DNA of 35,617 nucleotides from an uncultured Bacteroidales bacterium (GCA_905233745.1 CAJODA010000042.1:1-35617), one strand, 5' to 3'. Shown: positions 7,264 to 17,856, numbered from the stretch's first letter. Notes: generated by a model from the sequence alone, not told the origin. A program made the numbers and translations.

Positions 7264-8294
7264 CTCACGGTCCCTTTGCTCTTCTCGCTACTGTAGGGAA
7301 CCACGTCAACACCCACAAAATCTTGTTTCAGGTATTTGAAATAACCGCTGACGGCAATCATTGCCGCATTGTCGGTGGTCAGGTCTAAAGTGGGGAGAAA
7401 CAGATTGCGGTGGTAGCGCCGGGCTATGTCGGTAGCCGCATTGCGCAGCGCGGAATTGGCGGAAACACCACCGGCCATCACCAAGTCTTTGCATGGGGAG
7501 GTTTTCAGAGCCTTCACCACTTTGTCCATAAGAGACTTTACGATGGCGTGCTGAATGGAGGCTGCCAAGTCATGGATGTTCTCCTCAATGAAATTCGGAT
7601 TCTCTTTGAGATGGTCGCGTACAAAGTACAGGAACGAGGTCTTGAGTCCGCTGAAGCTATAGTCCAGACCGGGCACATGGGCAATGGCAAACTGGAATTT
7701 TTCCGGGTTCCCCTCTTGGGCATACTTGTCGATTACGGGACCGCCAGGGTAGGGGAGTCCGAGAATCTTGGCCGCCTTGTCAAATGCCTCGCCTGCGGCA
7801 TCATCTATCGTGCCGCCCAGTCGCTGCATGTCGAAATGGTCGTTCACCTGTAGCAGCAGGGTGTGTCCGCCGGAGACGGTCAGGCAGAGGAACGGGAACG
7901 ACGGCTTTGGCTTTTCCTCATCAGGCTTGTTTAAAAAGTTAGCCAGTACGTGGCCCTGAAGGTGGTCAACTTGTATCAGCGGGATGTGCAGACTGTATGC
8001 CATCGCCTTGGCAAACGAACTCCCCACAAGCAATGAACCGAGCAGTCCCGGACCGTTTGTGAAAGCGATGGCAGATAATTGATTTTTGTTTATCTTTGCA
8101 CGCTTCAATGCTGTGTCAATCACAGGGATGATGTTTTGCTGGTGCGCGCGTGAGGCCAACTCTGGAACCACGCCTCCGTATTCGGCGTGAATCTTCTGAC
8201 TGGCAATGACATTGGAGAGAATGGTAGTACCTTCAACTACGGCAGCTGAAGTGTCGTCGCAGGATGATTCGATACCAAGAATGTAAATTGACAT
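7260..8294 (-). CDS. tsaD: tRNA N6-adenosine threonylcarbamoyltransferase
   Basis: A 344-residue ASKHA-fold protein of normal length. It begins with GIESSCDDTSAA, then EYGGVVPELASRAH, the metal-binding HLQGHVLA and SGGHT, and has the GGVSANSALR and TDNAAMIA motifs near the end. TsaD completes t6A at position 37 of ANN-decoding tRNAs together with TsaB, TsaE and TsaC; TcdA in this window would then cyclise the product. It starts 12 bases from the divergent tamB-like gene, so its -7 box (8315-8322) lies within that gene's first codons. Its stop is interleaved with the permease stop on the palindrome CTAG. Confidence 0.95.
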   Translation of the reverse strand: MSIYILGIESSCDDTSAAVVEGTTILSNVIASQKIHAEYGGVVPELASRAHQQNIIPVIDTALKRAKINKNQLSAIAFTNGPGLLGSLLVGSSFAKAMAYSLHIPLIQVDHLQGHVLANFLNKPDEEKPKPSFPFLCLTVSGGHTLLLQVNDHFDMQRLGGTIDDAAGEAFDKAAKILGLPYPGGPVIDKYAQEGNPEKFQFAIAHVPGLDYSFSGLKTSFLYFVRDHLKENPNFIEENIHDLAASIQHAIVKSLMDKVVKALKTSPCKDLVMAGGVSANSALRNAATDIARRYHRNLFLPTLDLTTDNAAMIAVSGYFKYLKQDFVGVDVVPYSSEKSKGTVS

Positions 8295-8306
8295 AGGCTA
8301 ACAATT

Positions 8307-11300
8307 GTGGGCAGCAAAATTAGTAAAAAAATCGGGAAAATAATTCTCTGGATTGTTGTAGGGTTCCTGTCGCTAGACCTTCTTCTGGTGGGTCTGCTTT
8401 TTGTGCCTGCCATACAAACTTTTGTGGTCAACAAGATTACCCAAAAAGTTAACGAAACCTGGGGTACGGAAATCTCAATCCGCGATGTGCGTCTCACCCC
8501 AACCCTGCGAATCGTAGCGCATGGTGTACGCATCCAAGACGACCATAACAACGATATGATCTATGTTGAGGATGTGAACGGCAGATTGAAAGGAATCCGC
8601 CTCTCCCCCTTTACGATAAAACTTGGCAGCGCCACCTTTGGGAATGCCAATGTTGTGATTCGGCAATATGAGGGCGATACGGCCCTCAATATCCTCAATT
8701 GGGCAAAAAAGTTCTATACGCAAGAGGTTACGGACAGTGAGTTCATAATTACCGCCCGACATCTTAATTTGGTTGATTCGCGGTTTGTGCTTGTTTTGGA
8801 TTATCTTCGGAAAGTGTATGACTTTCAGGACAACCCGCCGATGGACTATGGCTATTTTGAGCTTAGAGATATCAAAGCGGAGGCGGACAACTTTATTCTT
8901 GATTATGACAGCGTGGCTGCCAAGTTTAAACATCTGAGTTTCAATCAATACAGCGGTTTCAGCTTGAAGGACGCACAATGTGATTTCAGCATTTGCAGCC
9001 ACAGTATGCGTTTTGACGGACTGAAAGTCAGAACGGAGAAGAGCAGGGTGGACGGAGACCTGTCATTCACCTATAACGACTGGTATGACTATGTGGATTT
9101 TCTCGACTCGGTGCGCATCACCGCCGTTGTCCGACCCTCGGTGCTCTCCATGAGTGATGTCGGGGATTTTGTGGGCGAACTTCGTGGCATGTCGGAGGTC
9201 TTGCTCGTTTCCGCCGACCGGTTTGACGGGTGTGTCAATGACTTTCATATTATCAACTTTTTGGCAAATTGCGGATATGACAACCGCCTGCATGGGGATT
9301 TGGCGCTGAAAGACATTACAAACCTCGATGAAGCCTACATTAATTTGCAGCTCGACTCCTGCAAACTGAACATCCCCGAACTGGCGCTGCTAACCCTGCC
9401 GGGTGGCAAGAAACTGACCATAAACAAGAATGTTTCGGAAATCGGACAGACCTATTTCGGAGGCTCGTTTGTCGGAACGCTTACGGATTTCAATGCCTGC
9501 CTGCATGGCAGAACGGATGCGGGATCCTTGAATGCGAATCTGTCGTCATTGGTAAGCGAAGACACCATGCACTTGACTGGAGATGTGAGCACCGAAGGAT
9601 TGAATCTTGCCAAATTAACTCAAGCATACGGTACGCTAGGAAATGTTGACGGCTATCTTGCTTTTGAAGGTAGTGTGGATGGCACGAAATGGAGTGGCGA
9701 TATCTTTAAAACCCTGCAAGGCCATGTGGATGCAAATGTCACCCGCATTGATTTGCTAGGATACCCACTCCGACACATCACCCTGAATGGAGACTATAAA
9801 GACAAATTCTATAACCTTACGCTAAACTCCAACGATCCTCACCTTGGCTGTGACATCCTGGCACAATTGGATATGACGGATGACCTGCCCACCTTGCAGG
9901 GAAATGTTTCGGTTAACCATGCTGATTTGGGTGACATTGCCAACAGCGTGCCGAAACGCGATTCAGTTACAGCAGAGGGACTGGACAAAGTTGTCTATAT
10001 ACTCCAAAAGAACCCATCACTGGAGATGGGGTTCGACAATTTGGTCATATCCCTGCGTGGTACTAATTTCGATGATGTGAGCGGTTATGTGGGCTGTGAT
10101 AATATCCGTGTCTATAACAATGGAGACAGCCTTTCCGACTGCCGCTTCCGAATCACTTCCATCAATACGGATATTGCACACCGTTTCGTTGTCTCGTCCA
10201 ATATTGCCAACGCATCTTTGGAAACCAACTATCCATTGGCTGATGCCGTGGACTCAATCAAGGCTGTTGCTTATAACTTTTTCCCAACCCTCATAGCGCC
10301 CCCTAAATCTCTTACACAACCTGAGACCAATACCGAACATGTTGATGATAATTTCTATATTAAAGCTCAGATAACCACCTACCGTACCTATAATGTACTT
10401 AAACTCATCTTCCCAGATCTCTATGTGGCCTCAAACGCTAATGTGGATGTGGCCCTGTATTCCGGAAGCCAGAATGATGTTGTCAATGTCAATATTCCCT
10501 TCTTCTTTATCCGTGACAAGATCCGCTTGCACAGACTTGTCCTGAATGGCAATTCCCAGGATAAAAATAGCCTTATAATTTCCGGAAGTGTCGATTCGTT
10601 GGCTATAGGCAAAAGGGATAGCAAATTGGTTTTTGATGACATCTCCTTGGACGCCAATTCAAATCAAAACAGTATTCTATACGATATTTCCTGGCATAAT
10701 GACTTTGACAAAAATACAAATGAATATTCCAAAGTTGCCGGTTCTGTTAACATAGCCAATCCTTCTGATATTGTTTTCCAGTTGAAAAACACCGCATTAT
10801 GTCTGAATGAGGTGATGTGGAAGTTCAATAATGACAATGTTGTCCATCTTCAGAAAGATAAGGTGTCCATTGACAATCTCGTGATTGAAAACGATTCAAG
10901 CCGCCTGTTTGTCCATGGGGACTACTCCTTCAAGAATGACATTTCGGACCTTAATATCAAGGCGGAGGCGTTGGATATTGCGCTTGTAAATCCGCTGTTG
11001 TCAAGTATGAGCTGTGGTGGTCGTCTGACTGCGGATGTGCATTTGCGCAATGGTAAACGGCGTGTGATCCTGGGTAAGTTGTTAGCCGACGATTTTGTTT
11101 TCAATGAGGTGGAAATTGGCAATCTGTTTTTGATGGCCGGTTGGAACGGAACCAGCGACATAGGTTTTAGCGGGGGATTTTTCCGAAGCGATAAAGCCGT
11201 TACCCCTGAAACCCTCTCCGAATATGATTACCGCCAGTTTGAGCAGGAGAAGGATATCTTCGCCCGCATACGGGGTGGATATGCCACAACTAGTAGAAAA

Positions 11301-12944
11301 TTGCAAGTGCACACCAGTTTTGATACCCTGAACGCCGGATTCCTGTTTCCCTTCCTGTCAGAGTTCAGTGACCATATCCAAGGCACAGCATCTGGTAAAC
11401 TCTCCTTCTATGCCACCCCGGACTCCACTTATTTTGACGGCAATGTGATGGTCTTGAAGGCCAATATGGGTATTGCTGCATTGGGAACCAGTTATGTAAT
11501 TGAGAATCAAAACATCCGTTTCAATTCAAAAGGTATCTTCTTTGACAATATGAAACTGAGCGACTTGGAAGGAAATCCGGCAATTTTGAGGGGAAGCATT
11601 CGCCATAAGATGTTTGAGAATATGCGTTTTGACTTGAGAATCAACACGCCGGGTATCATGGTGCTCAACACCCCGAAAAGGAACAATTCCGATTTCTATG
11701 GAATTGGATATGCTTCCGGAGAGGTGACTATTACCGGCACTGACAAGAAATTGTTTTTCCGTGGGCCTAATCTGGTGACCAAGAAGGGAACAGAACTTTA
11801 TCTTCTGGTGAGCTCGGCAAGCTCCGTTTCCGAATCCAACAGCATCCATTTCAGGACTACAGTGTCGGGCAACAGCACCGTTGCGAAGACAGCTGAATCG
11901 GAAATGAAACTGGACTTTGACTTTACGTTTAATGTGACTGACGAGGCTGATGTTGTGCTACAGTTGGAGTCTATCGGCGGTACGCTGAAGGCTCGCGCCA
12001 ACGGCAATTTCCGTCTTACCTACAATGACAAGGATGACTTGAATCTATACGGCAGCTTGGAACTGCATTCCGGTGATTTCAGGTTCTCCTTATATAATTT
12101 GGTTAATTCCAATTTCATCCTAGTGCCTGGCGGAAGCATCATCTTTGACGGACCCCTGGAGAATATGATAGTGCACGCCAGTGCATACAAGAATTCCAAA
12201 ACCTCCCTCGCTAATGTGGTGCCTCCCGAGTACCTGGCCAGTACGGTTGCCTCTAATGTGAATGCCTACATGCACCTTAACGGAGAGATTATGAAGAATA
12301 TCGACCCCACCTTTAGCTTTGAACTTCCTAATAGCAGCGATGAGGTCCGAAACATCTTCTATAATGCCATTGATACTACCAACAAGGAGAATATGACCAA
12401 GCAGTTTGCCTATTTCATGGTCACCAATAATTTCATGCCTGAAAATTTGTTTTCTGGAGGAGGTAGCGGCACAGGAAACTTCTTGAGTAATCTTATTAAC
12501 AATACTTTAAACAATTTGTTGAATAGTAGAAAAGCCTCTTTCGGCGTGATATATAATCAGGCAAATGAAACCACGGTCGCCGAGTACGGTATCAGGGCCA
12601 ATGCAAATTTGGCCGAGGAGCGCGTCAGCATATCTACCAGTGTCGGATATTATGACGATCGTACAGTGGATGCCAGCAATAATGTGTATGGCGACTTTAC
12701 AATCGAATATAACATTAATAAGCAGGGAACGTGGAAACTGAAGGCTTATACCTACATCGGTGAGCGCAATGAGAATTTCTATGAAGTTACCGATCACCAG
12801 ATAAATTACACAGCAGGCGTGGCTATGGCCTATAAACAGAGCTTTGATTCGAAGATCAGACGCAAAATCAAAATGACCACGGAGTCAGCCGTCAAGCGTA
12901 AAGAAGAGAATCCTAAGAAAATAGCGAAGAAAAAGAAGAAGTGA
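8307..12944 (+). CDS. TamB-like translocation/assembly module protein (DUF490)
   Basis: A 1545-residue envelope protein. The N-terminus is basic, followed by one membrane anchor at about residues 10-32. Next comes a long repetitive beta-rich body with AsmA/TamB-like phrases (LTPTLRIVAHGVRI, repeated GxLxGD-type turns). The C-terminal DUF490/TamB domain is recognisable in residues 1180-1520 (ADVVLQLESIGGTLKARANG, YGSLELHSGDFRF, GGSIIFDGPLENM). Such proteins bridge inner and outer membranes and are linked to lipid transport or outer-membrane protein insertion. The end is very lysine-rich (KKIAKKKKK). The start is GTG at 8307, since an in-frame TGA occurs at 8289. No TamA/BamA partner is in view. 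Confidence 0.85.
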   Translation: MGSKISKKIGKIILWIVVGFLSLDLLLVGLLFVPAIQTFVVNKITQKVNETWGTEISIRDVRLTPTLRIVAHGVRIQDDHNNDMIYVEDVNGRLKGIRLSPFTIKLGSATFGNANVVIRQYEGDTALNILNWAKKFYTQEVTDSEFIITARHLNLVDSRFVLVLDYLRKVYDFQDNPPMDYGYFELRDIKAEADNFILDYDSVAAKFKHLSFNQYSGFSLKDAQCDFSICSHSMRFDGLKVRTEKSRVDGDLSFTYNDWYDYVDFLDSVRITAVVRPSVLSMSDVGDFVGELRGMSEVLLVSADRFDGCVNDFHIINFLANCGYDNRLHGDLALKDITNLDEAYINLQLDSCKLNIPELALLTLPGGKKLTINKNVSEIGQTYFGGSFVGTLTDFNACLHGRTDAGSLNANLSSLVSEDTMHLTGDVSTEGLNLAKLTQAYGTLGNVDGYLAFEGSVDGTKWSGDIFKTLQGHVDANVTRIDLLGYPLRHITLNGDYKDKFYNLTLNSNDPHLGCDILAQLDMTDDLPTLQGNVSVNHADLGDIANSVPKRDSVTAEGLDKVVYILQKNPSLEMGFDNLVISLRGTNFDDVSGYVGCDNIRVYNNGDSLSDCRFRITSINTDIAHRFVVSSNIANASLETNYPLADAVDSIKAVAYNFFPTLIAPPKSLTQPETNTEHVDDNFYIKAQITTYRTYNVLKLIFPDLYVASNANVDVALYSGSQNDVVNVNIPFFFIRDKIRLHRLVLNGNSQDKNSLIISGSVDSLAIGKRDSKLVFDDISLDANSNQNSILYDISWHNDFDKNTNEYSKVAGSVNIANPSDIVFQLKNTALCLNEVMWKFNNDNVVHLQKDKVSIDNLVIENDSSRLFVHGDYSFKNDISDLNIKAEALDIALVNPLLSSMSCGGRLTADVHLRNGKRRVILGKLLADDFVFNEVEIGNLFLMAGWNGTSDIGFSGGFFRSDKAVTPETLSEYDYRQFEQEKDIFARIRGGYATTSRKLQVHTSFDTLNAGFLFPFLSEFSDHIQGTASGKLSFYATPDSTYFDGNVMVLKANMGIAALGTSYVIENQNIRFNSKGIFFDNMKLSDLEGNPAILRGSIRHKMFENMRFDLRINTPGIMVLNTPKRNNSDFYGIGYASGEVTITGTDKKLFFRGPNLVTKKGTELYLLVSSASSVSESNSIHFRTTVSGNSTVAKTAESEMKLDFDFTFNVTDEADVVLQLESIGGTLKARANGNFRLTYNDKDDLNLYGSLELHSGDFRFSLYNLVNSNFILVPGGSIIFDGPLENMIVHASAYKNSKTSLANVVPPEYLASTVASNVNAYMHLNGEIMKNIDPTFSFELPNSSDEVRNIFYNAIDTTNKENMTKQFAYFMVTNNFMPENLFSGGGSGTGNFLSNLINNTLNNLLNSRKASFGVIYNQANETTVAEYGIRANANLAEERVSISTSVGYYDDRTVDASNNVYGDFTIEYNINKQGTWKLKAYTYIGERNENFYEVTDHQINYTAGVAMAYKQSFDSKIRRKIKMTTESAVKRKEENPKKIAKKKKK
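8315..8322 (-). promoter_or_regulatory. -7 box of tsaD, inside the tamB-like gene
   Basis: The minus strand reads TAATTTTG, a match to TAnnTTTG, 20 bases before the tsaD ATG. It overlaps codons 3-6 of the divergent gene. Confidence 0.4.
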
Positions 12945-12969
12945 TCGATATCCGGAAAAGATTCTTCAT

Positions 12970-13656
12970 CTATTTTATGGCAAAACTCATTTCAGGAGCC
13001 TCTTGAAGCTTTTCAAATTGTTTGTTGGGCTTGATGAGATACGTCCGGTTGTTATGTACCAGATAAAATTGGTTGCTGAAATGGACAATTTTCATGTTTT
13101 CAATGTCCATGCCTTTCACTTTCAAAAGGTTGTTTGCATATTGGTATGATAGCCTGTTCTTGATCGGAGTGGACCACATTTGGATTTGCCATTGGATTGG
13201 GCTGTTGGCAGGAGTGGGGACAATACGTTTGTTTTCATCCATATAGGTGATCCGAATGGTGTTTTTCTTCAATATCTTATCTTCGGATACACTCTGAGGC
13301 ATCTCTTCGTCCGCCTGCCAATCCTGGATTTCATCTTCGTCAAGCATGAAGTCCTGGTAATCCGTTTCCTGATCTATGGAATCTTGGGCAAGGGAGTCGG
13401 GTTCAAGGACCTTCGGATTGGTTTCTTCTTGATTCACATGCTTGTGAATGACATAGTTGATGACAGTGTCTTTGGAACCGGCAGGGGTGGAGTGTTCCAG
13501 TATCTTCACCACTGTGGGGTGTTTATAATCCAACCAATCCACTATCAGCATGGTGAGAATAGCACCTGCCAGCAGGCCGATTATGACGCCCACTATGAAC
13601 AGAACCCTGCGTCTCTGTTTGCCCGGTTCGATATTGGTGTTGTTGTCCTCTGTCAT
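12970..13656 (-). CDS. Hypothetical single-pass membrane protein
   Basis: I do not recognise this 228-residue protein. A short polar N-terminus with a basic patch (KQRRR at 14-18) precedes one membrane helix at about 19-41, so the rest should be outside the cytoplasm. The middle (about 75-130) is acidic and probably disordered, with many Asp and Glu. The C-terminal 90 residues look folded, with beta-like strands (RITYMDENKRIV, WQIQMWSTP, FYLVHNNRTYLIKP). It converges with the tamB-like gene at a 25-base gap. A -7 box lies 21 bases before the ATG. It could be a cell-envelope accessory protein, but no function can be assigned. Confidence 0.7.
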   Translation of the reverse strand: MTEDNNTNIEPGKQRRRVLFIVGVIIGLLAGAILTMLIVDWLDYKHPTVVKILEHSTPAGSKDTVINYVIHKHVNQEETNPKVLEPDSLAQDSIDQETDYQDFMLDEDEIQDWQADEEMPQSVSEDKILKKNTIRITYMDENKRIVPTPANSPIQWQIQMWSTPIKNRLSYQYANNLLKVKGMDIENMKIVHFSNQFYLVHNNRTYLIKPNKQFEKLQEAPEMSFAIK

Positions 13657-13677
13657 GATTGGCTATTAAAAACCCGG

Positions 13678-13685
13678 CAAAAGTA
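13678..13685 (-). promoter_or_regulatory. -7 box of the hypothetical membrane protein gene
   Basis: The minus strand reads TACTTTTG, 21 bases before the ATG at 13656. No clear -33 element. Confidence 0.45.
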
Positions 13686-13801
13686 CAAAAAAGGTGAATG
13701 TGTAGAGTGCTTTATTCAGAAGAAATTCTTCAAGGGTATGCGGTCGGCCATGCTGTTTGCTTGGGTGAGGTTTCGGCGTTCATGGCAGCCTGTTGTGGTA
13801 T

Positions 13802-14215
13802 CTATTCCGCTTGCAGCTCCTTCAGCTTTTGGGCAAAATCAGGAAAGCTATGGTCGAGGATTATGGGGCGGCCATTCATGTCGACGAAGCAGTGGCGCGA
13901 ACGCCCTGTCATCACGAGTTCACCTTCTGGCAACTTGCGCATCGTGTAGCTAATGGAGAGTCGCACGCCGCGAAATTCTTCGATTTTCACTATAATCTCC
14001 ACGTTGTCGTCAAAGCAGGTGGGCGTCTTGTATTCGCACTCAATGCCAATTACGGGCGAAATGATGCCATCTTCCTCCAGTTTCCGGTAACCGAAGCCAA
14101 TCTGGTCGAGATAATCGACGCGGGCCTCCTCCATCCAGCGCACATAATTGGAGTGGTGGGCCACACCCATCTTGTCCGTTTCATAGTATTTTACATGGTG
14201 TATGTATGGTTTCAT
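13802..14215 (-). CDS. Acyl-CoA thioesterase, YbgC/4HBT family
   Basis: A 137-residue single hot-dog domain. The signature YYETDKMGVAHHSNYVRWME at residues 10-29 has the catalytic Asp at position 14, and EEARVDYLDQIG follows, as in YbgC-type thioesterases. These hydrolyse acyl-CoA or acyl-ACP thioesters; substrate preference cannot be read from sequence. A -7 box lies 40 bases upstream. It is divergent from the serine palmitoyltransferase gene across a 295-base AT-rich gap. The 145 bases downstream (13657-13801) hold only the next gene's promoter and no ORF I trust. Confidence 0.85.
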   Translation of the reverse strand: MKPYIHHVKYYETDKMGVAHHSNYVRWMEEARVDYLDQIGFGYRKLEEDGIISPVIGIECEYKTPTCFDDNVEIIVKIEEFRGVRLSISYTMRKLPEGELVMTGRSRHCFVDMNGRPIILDHSFPDFAQKLKELQAE

Positions 14216-14255
14216 AATAAAGTTTTCTTTAAACCAAGATGCTGAAATTTGGCCA

Positions 14256-14263
14256 CAAAAATA
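14256..14263 (-). promoter_or_regulatory. -7 box of the YbgC-type thioesterase gene
   Basis: The minus strand reads TATTTTTG, 40 bases before the ATG at 14215. Flanking sequence is A/T-rich without a distinct TTTG at the proper spacing. Confidence 0.4.
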
Positions 14264-14392
14264 AAAAAAATCGAAATTATCACCTTTAATTTTGTAATAT
14301 TCCTGCTATAACTGCATCTGAAAAACTACGCTTGTATGGAATTCGTATGTGATTTTCTGGAATAAATGTCTGTACGTTATTTCACATTTGCG

Positions 14393-14426
14393 TTTGATTG
14401 TACTAACAAAAAAAATATTATCTTTG
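14393..14426 (+). promoter_or_regulatory. Promoter of the serine palmitoyltransferase operon
   Basis: TTTG at 14393-14396 and a perfect -7 box TATCTTTG at 14419-14426 are 22 bases apart (ATTG at 14397-14400 gives 18), close to the Bacteroidota sigma-ABfr consensus. This predicts a leader of about 75-80 bases before ATG 14511. Confidence 0.55.
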
Positions 14427-14486
14427 TCAGCCTTTAAGTGTTGATGGATAGTAGGAATTTGAAGGGTGGATTAGTGATGCAATTAA

Positions 14487-15701
<1,215 letters not shown>

Positions 15702-15703
15702 CC

Positions 15704-16498
15704 ATGGTTATACTGATTACAGGTGTTTCTTCGGGTTTTGGTTTGGAAACCGCGCGATTGCTGGCGCAGGAGGGGCATGTTGTGTACGGCACTGTGCGCC
15801 GTGAGGTGGAGCAGCTGCCCCAAGTACACTACCTTCATGTGGATGTCCGCGACCGCAAGACAGTAGCAGAAGTTGTCAATAGGGTCGTAGAGCAGGAGGG
15901 ACGTGTTGATGTGCTGGTTAACAATGCCGGCATGGGCATCGGCGGCCCCGTTGAATTTGCCACCGAAGAGGAGATCAGGGAGCAGATGGACGCTAACTTC
16001 ATGGGACTGGTAAATTTTGTGACTGCCGTGTTGCCCTTCATGCGCAAGCAGGGCTCCGGCAAAATCATCGCGATGAGCTCCATCGGCGGACTGATGGGAC
16101 TTCCGTTCCAAGGCTTCTATTCTGCCAGCAAGTTTGCGATTGAAGGCTATTGCGAGGCTCTCCGGCTGGAGACCCAGAAACTGGGCATTACGGTTACGGT
16201 TGTCCGTCCCGGCGATTTTTCCACCGGCTTCACCGCCAGCCGGAAAAAGACGGTCAATGCTGAGGCCATGAATGCCTACAGGACTTACGCCGAGTCGATG
16301 GAAAAGGTGGAACATGATGAGACTGGTGGACTTAAACCAGAGGCTCTGGCCCGAATAATCAGCAAGATTGTCCGTGAAAAGCACCCGCGTTGCGGCTATG
16401 TGGTTGCCTCTTTCGAGCAACGGCTGTCGGTGCTGCTGAAACGTGTTCTGCCCGCCCGGTGGTTCGCCGGAATTCTGGGCAGCTATTACAAATTGTAG
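15704..16498 (+). CDS. Short-chain dehydrogenase, candidate 3-ketosphinganine reductase
   Basis: A classical SDR of 264 residues: cofactor loop TGVSSGFG (6-13), NNAG near 73, catalytic Ser near 125 (AMSSIGG) and YSASK with Tyr139 and Lys143. It starts 2 bases after spt and must be co-transcribed with it. The C-terminal 50 residues are basic and hydrophobic (LLKRVLPARWFAGILGSYY), suggesting membrane association, as expected for an enzyme handling long-chain lipids. By context I infer that it reduces 3-ketosphinganine to sphinganine. Sequence alone cannot exclude another carbonyl substrate. It converges with the split GNAT gene, separated by a hairpin. Confidence 0.8.
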   Translation: MVILITGVSSGFGLETARLLAQEGHVVYGTVRREVEQLPQVHYLHVDVRDRKTVAEVVNRVVEQEGRVDVLVNNAGMGIGGPVEFATEEEIREQMDANFMGLVNFVTAVLPFMRKQGSGKIIAMSSIGGLMGLPFQGFYSASKFAIEGYCEALRLETQKLGITVTVVRPGDFSTGFTASRKKTVNAEAMNAYRTYAESMEKVEHDETGGLKPEALARIISKIVREKHPRCGYVVASFEQRLSVLLKRVLPARWFAGILGSYYKL

Positions 16499-16508
16499 TG
16501 GATTGTTT

Positions 16509-16532
16509 GTCCTGTTTTAGCTGAAATAGGAC
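16509..16532. terminator. Hairpin between convergent SDR and GNAT genes
   Basis: GTCCTGTTTT and GAAATAGGAC pair as a stem of nine or ten base pairs with G-T wobbles and a four-base loop. It lies between two convergent stop codons and can fold on either strand. There is no long T-run, so it is a weak candidate for a bidirectional terminator. Confidence 0.4.
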
Positions 16533-16533
16533 T

Positions 16534-17666
16534 TTAAATTGGCCGTTTGTAGGCACGACGGCGCATGTACGGGGTGCCGTCGAAATCCACGTATATCGAC
16601 TGCACTTTGTGGTTGTGCTCAAGTTGGGGATTTAATATCACTTGCTTAATACCCCGTTTGAGGCAGTTGACATGCAGGTACTTCGTCAACAAAAGCGGGA
16701 TCCCCTTTTGCTGGTATTCAGGTAACACACCGATCATCAGGCCGTCCAAAGAGTCATTTTCCTTCAACGCTTTCAAGATACGGAAAAGACCGAACGGGAA
16801 TAGACGTCCATTGGATTTCTTGACGGCTTTGGCGAGTGAGGGGACACAGAAAAAGAATCCTACAGGATAGTCCTCGTCATTGACGACTACAGCCACAAAG
16901 TCTTTGTCAAGTATGGGGACATAGGTTTTCAAATATGCTGTGATCTGCTTGTCGGTCAGGGGTGAAAATCCGTTTAGTGGGGCGAAAGATTCGTTGTACA
17001 TGTGGAAAATCTTCATGCCATATCGTTCTTCATGCCATATCGTTTGGCCATTTCCCGTGTGCTCTTGGGATATATGAGATGAACATGGTACTTTTCTTCC
17101 ACTGCTTCGGAAAGCTTGAAGATTGGCGGCAGTTCGGGTTTCACCTCCAGCTTGTTTTGGATCCAGTCCACATCCTTCGTGAATCCGATTTTCTCCAATA
17201 GGGTTCCGTAATAGGGGAAGTTGTAGATGCAGGTAAAGGGGCTGAGACGCTCAAACCCCTCCACGAGCAAGCCTTCCTTGTCCATGTCGGTGAAGCCCCA
17301 AGGACCTCTTATTTCTGTGCGTCCGCGCTGCCTGCCCCAATCGGAAACAGCATCAATCAGGGCTCTCAGTACGGCTTCGTCCTCGATGAAATCGAGCCAG
17401 CCAAATCGGACGATGTGCTCGGCATCGTCGGCAATGTGGTTGATGATGGCAGCTATGCGGCCCACAATCTCATCGCCACGGTAGGCAAGGAAACAGTCGG
17501 CTTCGCAGAAGTCGTAAGCACCGTTTAACTTGGGGTTGAATGTGATGTACTCATCGCCTTCTAAGGCGGGGACCCAGTTTTCGCAATTTTTGTAGAGTTT
17601 GAGTGGGAATTTCACAAAACGCTTCATCTGTCGGTGGCTTACCACCTTGACAATGTTGATGTTCAT
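16534..17666 (-). pseudogene. GNAT-type N-acyltransferase, bacterial ceramide synthase-like, split by a 17-bp duplication
   Basis: The region encodes one protein of about 371 residues in two frames. The first ORF (17666 to 17013) has KFPLKLYKNCENWVPAL, FLAYRGDEIVGRIAAIINH, GPWGFTDMDKEG and YNFPYYGTLLEKIGF, and ends out of frame after the repeat. The second ORF (17016 to 16534) continues with FHMYNESFAPLNGFSPLTDK and a second GNAT-like half (GLMIGVLPEYQQKGIP). Deleting one 17-bp unit at 17011-17044 joins them exactly (KRYGMKIFHMY). The layout matches long GNAT-like proteins of Bacteroidota and the family of the Caulobacter ceramide synthase as I recall it. Proximity to spt supports N-acylation of sphinganine. 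The ORFs overlap by ATGA, so reinitiation could yield two half proteins. Confidence 0.75.
17011..17044. repeat. Perfect 17-bp tandem duplication inside the GNAT gene
   Basis: The unit CTTCATGCCATATCGTT occurs twice head to tail (17011-17027 and 17028-17044). Seventeen is not a multiple of three, so the extra unit shifts the frame and produces an immediate stop at 17013-17015. Confidence 0.97.
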
Positions 17667-17777
17667 ACGCTAAGTCTTTGCAGTTTAACTGATAACATTC
17701 ACTTGAAGATGCATGAGCTAGTATTCCTGATAAGGGAAAGTAACTCATTTTTAAGACAACTGTTAATTATTTCTTTG

Positions 17778-17785
17778 CAAAAATA
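17778..17785 (-). promoter_or_regulatory. -7 box of the GNAT gene
   Basis: The minus strand reads TATTTTTG, 111 bases before the ATG at 17666, in an A/T-rich stretch. The rest of the 311-base gap 17667-17977 holds the leader, more A/T-rich sequence and a gene remnant at 17857-17937. Confidence 0.4.
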
Positions 17786-17856
17786 CATTATTTTTTCAAA
17801 GAATAGTAAAACCCACTTGATTTGAATTAAACTTTTTTCTTTGCATGGTTATATCT

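Noticed and set aside
8091..8098. TATCTTTG inside tsaD facing the tamB-like gene
   Set aside because: It matches the -7 consensus but has no -33 partner and lies 209 bases from the start; too weak to call.
13700..13801. Possible tiny ORFs between two minus-strand genes
   Set aside because: Only 11-17 codons and no supporting signal.
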